Source: Discostella pseudostelligera | Taxonomy: Eukaryota; Bacillariophyta; Thalassiosirophyceae; Thalassiosirales; Thalassiosiraceae | NCBI GenBank assembly: GCA_036940085.1 | Contig: JALLBK010000368.1 | Span: 1-17,236 of the forward strand | Length of the DNA stretch: 17,236 nucleotides | Reading direction: 5' to 3' | Part shown: positions 8,492 to 16,070 of the stretch, in pieces | Position numbering within the stretch: the stretch's first letter is position 1 | How the letters are laid out: every line of letters begins with the position of its first letter | Made by a program: the position numbers and the translations under genes | Notes under the pieces: model-generated | What the model saw: only the letters and a program-made list of their open reading frames with translations | What the model was told of the DNA's origin: nothing | Databases searched by the model: none

Positions 8492-8745
8492 TGTGTTAGG
8501 ACACATAGTTTCATGGCTCCACATGGCTCTTCCATGTGACGCAATACTTCCACTATCGAGCTTAGTATAGCGGTAAGTATCGCCGGAGGATTGCACATGG
8601 TAACCTCATAAATTAATCTTATCTTGGTTTCCAATGTCAATCCGGCTTCAGTAATACCACGCATATCACTTCAGCATCAACATAAGATTAATTTAAGGGC
8701 TCCTCTTGCAATCATTGCCTGAAGAGAGAGAGACCCAACGCCACA
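8492..8745 (+). repeat. Putative 5' LTR and leader of the copia element
   Basis: The region between the pseudogene break and the gag ATG starts with TGTGTTAGGACACA, a TG start as expected for an LTR. The LTR end and primer-binding site could not be placed; one candidate end is the ACA at 8680-8682. It contains an inverted repeat: ATAAATTAATCTTAT at 8608-8622 and ATAAGATTAATTTAA at 8682-8696 (14 of 15 complementary). Without a second LTR this remains a positional inference. Confidence 0.45.
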
Positions 8746-9950
8746 ATGTCATCCGCACTGACTGCACCTGCAGCTAACGCTGTCGCCGCACCATCCGCAG
8801 GGGGATCCCCCGCCGCCCCTTCAAGTAATCCTCGACGCAACTACTACCACTGACCTACATCAGCCACTACTGCTAACGCAAATGATACTGTGCACAACAA
8901 TGCAAACTGGATCATTAAAAATGACGTATTTGATATAGGTGCCACCGCAATGCATGACCAATTTCGGCGCACCCTCCAAGCCATCGAAAGCTACGTTCAA
9001 ACAAATTACACCAATGCAGGAGACGTTGTCCTCGCCATCCGCACTTTGGCCCCACCTCCCGCCCTAACCCCACCAACCCGCCCAGTCCGGGATGCCAACA
9101 ACCCCAGTAAATACCAGTTTGATGTCATTCACTATGACGTTGAATACAAGGCCAATGCTGTGGCCGCACGGAAGTACAAATCCCATCTCATCAACACATG
9201 GGGCTCATCTACAGGCAATGCACTACGGCCCTCAAATCCAAACTTGAAGGAATGACCAATTTTTCCACCTCCAAAGCCTCCAACGACATTATTGCCCTCC
9301 TTAAACTTATTCAATGGCTACGCTGCAAGTTTGACGTCAAGAACCAGATATATGTCGCTCTTGCTGCCACATTCCGACAGACATTTGGATATTTTCAGGA
9401 CAATGCTTGCTCCAACGATGATTTTTATCACCACTACAAGTCGCTTCTCTCAACACAATCCAGGCTTTTGGCGGGGACGACACAATTGGGATCACTCCAA
9501 GTTTTGTCGATGATGAACTTAAGGCTCTTGCCGCTCGGGATGGATTTGTTGTTGCCGCTGCTATGGATGACCAGAAGCTGCAGGTGAAGCTCAAGGCCCA
9601 AGAGCACTTTCTTGCTGCGACAATGCGGGGGTGCACCAACCTTACTTGGTTCAAACCTATGCACCGCCACTTGGAGAATCAATTCGCAATGGGGAATGAC
9701 AACTACCCCCAGACACTCGAAGGCATCTTCAACCTCATGAATACGTTCAACACGGGCCCTACGCCTCCCGCCCATATGTGCCGCCCTACATATTCAGCCG
9801 CTGCTGCTTCTGCACCCGCCACCGATGATGCCGCCATGTTTGCCCAGACATCCCAAGACATCATCTGTCATGATTGTGGTCGTCGGGGTCATATCCAACG
9901 TGATGCTTCCACGACCAATGCCACCAATACACCCGCTGCTGCTGCAGCTC
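8746..9950 (+). pseudogene. Copia gag remnant with damaged zinc knuckle
   Basis: The frame begins at ATG 8746 (MSSALTAPAAN...), is stopped at 8851, continues in phase to about 9200, shifts, and shifts again near 9460. The middle reads as a copia capsid-like helical protein (RKYKSHLINTWG, LEGMTNFSTSKASNDIIALL, LAATFRQTFGYFQDN). Near the end, CHDCGRRGHIQRDA at 9866-9907 is a CX2CX4H zinc knuckle whose last Cys is replaced by Ala. Gag would form the virus-like particle and bind the RNA; here it cannot be made intact. Confidence 0.8.
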
Positions 9951-9989
9951 CGCCCAATGCCCAGTTAGCAAATGTTCATATCCATACTT

Positions 9990-10689
9990 TGATCAACGAA
10001 GACTACTACATGGGTCACACCACTGATGCCGCCATCTTCTTCCAACATGAAGGCGCCAACAGGATGCTCAACCACAACCTCATCTTGCTTGACAGCTGCA
10101 GCTCCCATCATCAATTCTGCAACCCTGACCTTGTCACAAATATCCGCCCTGCCAACATGCCAATCCGTGTACACTGAAATGCTGGCAGCAAAGTCACAAC
10201 CCAAGAGGCAGAGTTCGGTTCACTTGTTGTATATTTCAACCCTGACGGCATCGCCAACATTCTCAGTTTGGGACTTATCAAAATAACTTACCCAATCACC
10301 TACAGCAGTGAGGATGGGGAAGGAGGAGCATTCGTCACGACCACCCCACGCGGTACTATCAAGTTTTGGGACATCGGGAATCACCTCCATTGTGCCGACG
10401 TTACAGACCTCACTGCCACCACGGCCGCTATGTTTGTCAACATGATCTCGGACAACTATGAAGGGTACACAAAAGGAGAGATCATCAAAGCCCACGAAGC
10501 CCGATGCTTCCAACGTATGATTGGTAACCCCTCCAAGCGCGATTACCAAGGCATGGTATGTGAGAAGTTAATTGCCAACTGTCCAGTTACCATTACTGAT
10601 GTGAAGAATGCTCACCAACTCTTTGGCCCTGATGATCTTGCAAATCTTCATTGGAAAACAGTTCGGCGCAGCCCGGGACATGTAGCCAG
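9990..10689 (+). pseudogene. Copia aspartic protease and pre-integrase remnant
   Basis: LILLDSCSSHHQFCNPDLV (Asp at 10091-10093) is the protease active-site region, with DSCSS where a D-S/T-G/Q-S type motif is expected. The frame is cut by TGA at 10175-10177 and then continues in phase through NAGSKVT, NPDGIANILSLGLI and TYSSEDGEGGAF, the usual sequence leading to the pre-integrase domain. IGNPSKRDYQGMV, NCPVTITDVKNAHQLFGPD and KTVRRSP close the stretch before integrase. Defective. Confidence 0.8.
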
Positions 10690-11755
10690 CCATGGATTAT
10701 GTCGATATTCCTATGAGCTTCATGGACCGCCATCATAACATAACACTGACAGCCGACTTAATGTTTGTAAATGGCTTGCTGTTCTCGTAACATTATCTCG
10801 GGCAATTAACTGAGTAACTATTGAATTTGCATCTACCCGAACCCAAACCGTGGCCAACCTAACTAAACTCCTCACTCGGGTCATCAATATATATGCAACC
10901 GCTGGGCTCAAAGTCCAAACTGTCATGATGGACATGGAATTTCAATGTCTCCAGCCGCTTATGCTGCAAATTGTGGACAATACCACTGCCACCAATGAAC
11001 ACGTCGCAGAGATTGAATGCCGGATTTGGGTCATGAAAGAATGGGCCTGCAGCATTATCAATACCCTTCCATATCCTCGCCTTCCCAAATGCATGATTGT
11101 CAAACTCTTGCACTTTGTCACAATGTGGCTCAATTCCTTCCCAGTTAAAGGTGGTATTTCACAAAAATACAGCCCACACGAAATCATCACTCGTCGACAA
11201 TTGGATGCCAAACTCCATTGTCAGGCCGAATTTGGTTCTTATTGTGAAGTGCACAACGAACCAGCACCGTCCAACACCATGCAACAACAAACTCAACCAG
11301 CCATTTGCCTCAGGCCCACCGGTAGTTTGCAAAGCTTGTACAAGTTTTTCTGCCTCACCACCAGACAATTAATGGTGCAACGATGATTTACACCCATGCC
11401 GGGTATTCCAACAACAGTTATCCATGCTGTGCTCAAATTTGCAGATAAGGAAAATCCGCCGACGGGCCTCACCTTCCGTAACAGGCACAACGAGTCTTTC
11501 AATTTTTCAAATGATGACATCGATGACATCCTCTTCACAAGACCAATGGAAGCTGCTCCTTTTCCTGATATTGCGAATGAACTACCTGGCCCTATGGCAG
11601 TCACACCGGTTACTCTTGCTCCCGAGCAACCTGCCACTGATAGAGACGAACTTGCCATCCGAGCTGCCAACAACGCCGTTCTCGCCATCAGGGCATGCCC
11701 CTTCAACACAATCACGCGCCTGCCAACGAATTTTCTCCCAACAAGTCACAGATGA
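10690..11755 (+). pseudogene. Copia integrase remnant
   Basis: The core starts in a short frame (MDYVDIPMSFMDRHHNITLT, first Asp at 10755) that stops at 10788. It then moves to another phase from about 10817: TRTQTVANLTKLL, then MMDMEF with the second Asp at 10931, and NEHVAEIECRIWVMKE, which should hold the catalytic Glu. GISQKYSPHEIITRR and GSLQSLYKFF follow, typical of the C-terminal side. The TGA at 11384-11386 lies where relatives have Trp (R-W-T-x-MP), so it is likely a TGG to TGA change. The frame then continues to 11755, past FNFSNDDIDDILF. Integrase inserts the element DNA; this copy is dead. Confidence 0.82.
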
Positions 11756-11970
11756 TGAAACTAGTGACGATGACTTGGACGACAACACGCATGACCATCC
11801 TCACTCCGTTCACTCATCCACTGGCACGTCCACCGACAATGATACCGACGAGGATGATGATGATGCTGATGACCACCCACCACCTCCTCTGCCACAAGCC
11901 AGCTTGCTCAACGAATATCAACTATACACCCAATCCTTTGACGAAACCTCCCTCCTCCCCAATCGACGAT
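11756..11970 (+). pseudogene. Acidic linker between integrase and reverse transcriptase
   Basis: In phase with 11424-11972 this reads TDDETSDDDLDDNTHDH and TDEDDDDADDHPPPPLP, an acidic, proline-containing linker typical between integrase and RT in copia elements. The repeated GATGA words make the stretch low-complexity. It is out of phase with both flanks. Confidence 0.6.
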
Positions 11971-12865
11971 GACACAATGGCCGCTGTATCCATCCACATT
12001 ATGGCCCAATACGCAAACAAGCTCTCCACGACTATGGTCAAACCAACAACAACATTCAGTCTCAACAGCGGTCTCAAAAAATTTGGAGCATGTCGCAAGG
12101 CTGCTATTACAAAAGAGCTGAGTCAATTCAATGTCTTAAATGCTTTTACCCCTCTTGACGCATCTACACTCACCTACGACCAACACAAGAATGCTCTGGC
12201 ATCTCTCATTTTCCTCACTGAAAAACGCAACGGCACCGTCAAAGCTCGAGCATGTGCCAATGGCGCACCGCAACGTGAAGATATGGCGAAAGAAGAAGTC
12301 ACGTCACCCACCGTCTCCACAGATGCTACATTTTGCTTGCTGCCATTGCCGCACATGAATGACAAGTTATTGCCACGCTCGACTTCTCCGGAGCCTTCCT
12401 CCATGCAGACAACAACTCCTTCGTGATTATGAAGATGACAGGCCGCCTTGTGGAACTCATGATTAAAACTGCTCCCATGTTATATCGCAAATATGTCATT
12501 GAAGACTCATCCAGTAAACCAATCCTCTACGTTGTCCAACTTCAAAAAGCATTGTACGGCATGCTCAAAAGTGCCCTTCTGTTCTACCACAAGCTCGTCA
12601 CTGATCTTACTGCCATTGGTTTTGTCCTCAACCCATACAACCCATGTGTCATCAACAAGATTGTCAACGGAACGCAACTTACTGTCAGCTGGCACGTGGA
12701 CGATCTCACACTATTGCACATCACCGAATTGGCCATCAACAATGTCATCAACCACCTTAAATCTATCTACGGCCTTAACCTAAAAGAAACGGTCGGCCCT
12801 GTCCAAGACTACCTCGGAATGACTTTTGACTACCACAAGCCGGATATTGTTGAAATATCGACAAC
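11971..12865 (+). pseudogene. Copia reverse transcriptase remnant
   Basis: The N-terminal part (phase of 11695-12426) has AITKELSQFNVLNAFTPLD, ALASLIFLTEKRNGTVKAR and SPTVSTDATF. The phase then changes near 12360, and ATLDFSGAFLHAD carries the first catalytic Asp (12381). YVVQLQKALYGMLKSALLFY, NPYNPCVINKIVNG and WHVDDLT (HVDD at 12693-12704, the YVDD-type site) follow, then VQDYLGMTFDY. All RT blocks are in the correct order and the HVDD site is intact, but the frame is broken at about 12360 and 12860. Confidence 0.9.
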
Positions 12866-13465
12866 TACATCACCAACAACATCATTGATACCTTCCCTGA
12901 ACAGATTACGGAGGTGTCCCCTATGCCAGCTACCAATAAACTTTTTGCTGTAGGATCCGATGACCACCCGCTCCCAGAAGAGCAAGCCCTCCACTTCCAT
13001 CATGTCACTGCACAACTTCTATATGCGTCCATGAGAGTCCACCATGACATTCAAACTACAGTCGCTTTCCTCACTAAGAGGGTGAAATCACCAGGAGAGG
13101 ACGATTGGGGAAAGCTCAAGCGGGTGCTTAAATACTTAAACGGAACTAGGCACCTCCATCTAAAGCTCTCCATCGACTCTCTCTCAAGTATCAAGTGGTA
13201 CATCGACGAATCACATCAAATTCATGATGATTGCCAAGGACACACTGGCTCCATGATGACACTAGGCAGCGGTGCCATCTCCAGCACATCTCGAAAGCAG
13301 AAAATCAACACCAAAAGCTCCACCGAAACAGAACTTGTCGCCGTGCATGACAAGCTAGGAGATGTTCTCTGGATGCGATATTTCCTGGAATGCCAGGGTT
13401 ACTCAATCGATGAAAACGTGATCTACCAGGATAACATGAGTACCCTCTCTTTGGAAAAGAACGGC
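12866..13465 (+). pseudogene. Copia RNase H remnant, 3'-truncated
   Basis: In one frame the sequence runs from FPEQITEVSPMPA through HHVTAQLLYASMRVHHDIQT and RVLKYLNGTRHL into RNase H. Catalytic positions are visible: Asp in WYIDES (13205), Glu in SSTETELV (13331) and Asp in YQDN (13430). Similarity ends after SLEKNG at 13465. The expected continuation (the HI.VRYFF stretch and the domain end) is absent, and the frame runs on into purine-rich DNA to a stop at 13532-13534. Confidence 0.88.
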
Positions 13466-13620
13466 TGTGAGGAGGATGAGGAGGAGGGGGAGGGGGAGGG
13501 GGGACACCTCCCTGCTAGTGGAGTTGAGAGTTAAGTGTTCAATCATGCTGACATGATATTGTATTTTGAAGAAAACTGCCCTCATTCCTTCACGTTTTTC
13601 TCATCATCATCTGACAACTG
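13466..13620. other. Break region after the retroelement, with a purine/G-rich tract
   Basis: Directly after the loss of copia similarity lies GAGGAGGATGAGGAGG followed by G5-A-G5-A-G6 (13470-13503). The tract could form unusual DNA structure and may mark the deletion or recombination point that removed the 3' end of the element. No gene is visible. Confidence 0.6.
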
Positions 13621-13629
13621 CTGATTGTA

Positions 13630-13885
13630 TCAAATTCGCATTGCACCATCCTGCTGCTGAAATAGTGTTGCATTCTGTGCAAGATGAGGAGGAGTGTTGA
13701 GGTAGGCGATATTGCCATTGATTACGACTTCAACACTTTCAGCATCAGGGAAGGAGGTGGCAAACTGGCTCTTGAACAAAGACTGCTGGACACAGTGGTG
13801 TGCATATGGATGTGATGAAATAGCATGGAATGCTGGCAATAGATTTGATGAATATCCAGAGGAATTTGTATAGATTGTTGATTGT
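13630..13885 (-). pseudogene. Unrecognised ORF remnant on the minus strand
   Basis: A stop-to-stop frame of about 84 codons without a good ATG start contains SNLLPAFHAISSHPYAH, SLFKSQFATSFPDAESVEVV and INGNIAYLNTPPHLAQ. Its composition is balanced and protein-like rather than low-complexity, unlike most ORFs here. I do not recognise it. It could be an exon fragment or a scrap of another gene or transposon. The function is unknown and I do not claim it is expressed. Confidence 0.3.
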
Positions 13886-13975
13886 TAAGTAGTTGTCAAC
13901 ATTTTTCATGTTTGATGTGTGGATGACGTGTTAGTGTTTATAGATCAGCCAGAATTGTGGACGACCAATTTTTTA

Positions 13976-14003
13976 TCCATCATGCATGGAAGGTCATGAT
14001 GGA
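13976..14003. repeat. Foldback, perfect 9-bp arms
   Basis: TCCATCATG (13976-13984) and CATGATGGA (13995-14003) are perfect reverse complements around a 10-base loop. With a bulge the stem extends into flanking T-rich and A-rich DNA. No associated gene. Confidence 0.7.
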
Positions 14004-14171
14004 AATAAAAGTAGCAGTTCCAACAAGGTCTTAATAAGAGAGCATGCATTGTGCCAGAGACACTCAAAGATGACAACTAATCAGTCATCAGGACTAACAA
14101 TTAAATAGTACTAGTAGCAGTACAGTTTTGTCAACAACTTGCATCCTCACTCCTCACTCCTCAGCTTCATG

Positions 14172-14284
14172 AAGCAAGCAAGAAGGTGAGTATGCTTGGG
14201 TGGAAATGAAGGGTTCACTTCTATTTTCAACCTCACCAAGCAAGCAAGAAGATCAGTGTTTGCAGTGGAAATAATGGGTCACTT
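14172..14284. repeat. Two imperfect direct repeats, period about 66 bp
   Basis: AAGCAAGCAAGAAG at 14172-14185 recurs at 14238-14251, and TGGAAATGAAGGGTTCACTT at 14201-14220 recurs as TGGAAATAATGGGTCACTTA from 14266. The spacing is 65-66 bases. A weaker third copy (AAAGCAAGTGAGATGAG) starts near 14306. Confidence 0.7.
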
Positions 14285-14526
14285 AGGCCACTTCCATCTC
14301 ATCACAAAGCAAGTGAGATGAGTTGTTCAATAGCAATGAAGGCCTCTGGAGACAAAATTCGGGATCTATCGCCAATTCACTTTTTCTCATTAGTCGCTGA
14401 TTACTTACTAAAACCTTGTAAACTTTGGCAAAAAACCAATTGTTTCTCACGTTCGAATCCCCACAGTACGAGCGACAAAGGTACAAATACGTGCTACATA
14501 CGAGCGATGCGTCATCGACACAGAGG

Positions 14527-14596
14527 AGGTAATTTACCTGACGCTCCGAGGTAATTACCTGGGTAATACCCAGGTAATTACCCGGGTAATACCCAG
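14527..14596. repeat. Cluster of GGTAAT palindromes (tandem 23-bp repeat and 33-nt palindrome)
   Basis: AGGTAATTTACCT at 14527-14539 is followed by two tandem 23-bp units (14550-14572 and 14573-14595, 22 of 23 bases identical). Each unit contains GGTAATTACC and GGGTAATACCC. Bases 14550-14582 form a 33-nt palindrome perfect except for the unpaired centre base, so this short region is both tandem and inverted. No coding function; it could form a cruciform or be a protein-binding array or part of a transposon end. Confidence 0.85.
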
Positions 14597-14649
14597 CACT
14601 TGGCAAGCGCCCAGCTGTTGGCGATGCCCTTGGATGTGCATGCGTTGGA

Positions 14650-14671
14650 TCTCACGCACGCGTACGTGAGA
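14650..14671. repeat. 22-nt near-perfect palindrome
   Basis: TCTCACGCACGCGTACGTGAGA pairs with itself except for one position pair, centred on ACGCGT. It lies about 55 bases after the GGTAAT palindrome cluster, so the two may belong to one element. Confidence 0.7.
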
Positions 14672-15240
14672 CCCTTGTAGTTGTAGTCCTAACCTCACTC
14701 TTTAGAGTCCGAATTACGAACGATAAGTCTTTATGAATTAATTGATCTTTTACCCTTTTACAGAGCATGCTGACGATATTTGAACGCTCAGATGTACTTG
14801 TATTAGTTCCAAGAACCAATTAGTTGCTACCAGTAATCATATCATTCCAGAAGTAACCAATTGTTAATCAGCACCAGTGTACTCTTGCTCAGTATACTAA
14901 TGCTTGCTTCTGAATCTATTTGTTCATCTCAGTATATCCACAATGATAGTTTCAATCACAACATTCATTTTATTGACCACAATAACTACACTTCTTTACA
15001 AACATTTTCACCATTATACCTCGTCTTCATTGACAATGCACATGGGCTTTCAATTGTTAGTGCTGTTGCCTTCCTCTTCTTTTGGTTGGCACGTGCCCCC
15101 CACTTGGCGCTGCTGTGGCCCTCAAAGTCGATGCCGCCCCCATTGTCATTGCAGCCCTTGCCCTTGTTGTTGCTGCCGGCCTCTCCCCCATCATTGCTGC
15201 TGTCATCGCTGCCCTCTCCGTTGCTGCCCTCTCCGTTGCT
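14672..15240. other. Non-coding stretch leading into the minisatellite
   Basis: The first part is ordinary AT-rich DNA. From about 15055 to 15240 it becomes pyrimidine- and GCTGCC-rich and has a 15-bp tandem duplication (GCTGCCCTCTCCGTT twice, about 15206-15237). Open frames here encode only hydrophobic Ala/Leu/Pro strings that run straight into the minisatellite, so I do not call a gene. Confidence 0.5.
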
Positions 15241-16070
15241 GGTGCAGAAAGGTGCAGCAGAGCAGGTGCAGATGCAGAGGTGCAGAAAGGTGATGCAGAA
15301 AGGTGCAGTGCAGAAGGGTGCAGAGGAGCAGGTGCAGATATGGAGGAGGTTCTGTGGTGCTGAGTACTAGGTGCTGAGATTCAGTAGAGGTGATTGTGCA
15401 GAGGAGATTTTGCAGGTGTGTATGATGCAGGGTGCAGGTGCAAAGCAGGTGCAGTGGTGCAGGTGCAGAGGTGCAGAGGTGCAGAGGTGCAGAGATGCTG
15501 AGGTGCAGATTTGCAGAGGTGCAGAGGTGCAGATCATGTGCAGATTTGCAGAGGTGCAACTGCAGAGGTGCAGAGGTTCAGCAGAGGTGATTGTGCAGCA
15601 GGTGTGTGTACAGGGTGCAGGTGCAAAGCAGGAGCAAAGGAGGTTCACAGGTGGTATATAGGTGCAGGTGGTGCAGAGGTGCAGAAGTGCAGAGTTAGAG
15701 AGGAGGTGCAGAGGTTTAGAGGTAGAGATGAGGTGCAGAGGTGCAGAAAGGTGAAGATGCAGAGGTGTAGGTGCAGTATTGAGCTTCTTCTAAGATACTG
15801 AGATTCAGCAGAGGTGATTGTGCAGGTATTTGTGCAGGTTGCAGAAGGTGCAAAGGTGCAGAGCAGGTGCAGATATGGAGGTTCAAAGGTGGTGCAGAGC
15901 AGGTGTAGATGAAGATGCAGATGCCTTGTGCAGGTGTGCAGGTGTGTAGGTGTACAGAGGTACAGAGGTACAGATGAGGTGCAGGGTGCAGAGCAGGTGC
16001 AGAAAAGGTGCAGAGGTAGAGACAAGGTGCAGAACAGGTGCAGAGGTTGTGCAGAGCAGGTGCAGAGCAG
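15241..16070. repeat. Diverged minisatellite, 8-bp core AGGTGCAG, with higher-order repeats
   Basis: About 830 bases of variants of AGGTGCAG, in places perfectly tandem (for example around 15465-15495) and elsewhere spaced by short words such as AAAGC, AGC and ATTT. A longer phrase, TTCAGYAGAGGTGATTGTGCAG, recurs with its start near 15380, 15577 and 15804, about 197 and 227 bases apart, which implies a higher-order unit near 200 bp. Because the core is 8 bases and stop-free, long ORFs appear on both strands (RCRGAEVQ repeats on plus, LHLCTSAP repeats on minus). They are products of the repeat and are not annotated as genes. Confidence 0.92.

Larger units (their letters stand above)
8492..13465 (+). 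mobile_element. Degenerate Ty1/copia LTR retrotransposon, 3'-truncated
   Basis: About 5 kb in the copia order gag - protease - integrase - reverse transcriptase - RNase H, all on the plus strand. The coding phase changes repeatedly (near 9200, 9460, 10690, 10800, 11750, 11960, 12360 and 12860). In-frame stops occur at 8851 (TGA), 10175 (TGA), 10788 (TAA) and 11384 (TGA), so the element is long dead. The left edge is set by the end of the protease pseudogene at 8490 and a TGTGTTAGG start at 8492. The right edge is set by loss of copia similarity after LEKNG at 13465. No copy of the 5' terminal sequence is visible downstream, so the 3' LTR is missing and a target-site duplication cannot be tested. 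The protein style resembles the copia lineage of diatoms and oomycetes. Confidence 0.9.
13886..14526. other. Non-coding stretch with foldback and direct repeats
   Basis: No gene is supported. It holds a foldback at 13976-14003 (TCCATCATG...CATGATGGA), a pair of roughly 50-bp imperfect direct repeats (14172-14220 and 14238-14284), and a twice-used word TACGAGCGA (about 14467 and 14498). A TTCGAATCC word at about 14455 looked like a tRNA T-loop but does not form one. Confidence 0.55.

Noticed and set aside
14440..14475. GTTCGAATCCCC resembling a tRNA T-loop/B box
   Set aside because: The five bases on each side of TTCGAAT do not pair (TCACG versus CCCCA), and no A box, anticodon arm or acceptor stem is visible upstream.
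14283..14606. 107-codon minus-strand ORF
   Set aside because: It runs through the palindrome cluster, its translation has no recognisable domain, and the palindromes explain part of its openness.
13466..14900. A 3' LTR for the copia element
   Set aside because: I looked for a second copy of the 8492-8700 sequence (for example TGTTAGGACACATAG or CATAAATTAATC) downstream and saw none.
14861..15370. 169-codon ORF with hydrophobic N-terminus
   Set aside because: It starts at TTG, becomes Leu/Pro/Ser low complexity and ends inside the minisatellite, so it is unlikely to be a real secreted protein.
15241..16070. Repeat array as a CRISPR
   Set aside because: The unit is 8 bp and degenerate, with no regular spacers and no cas genes, in a eukaryotic context.
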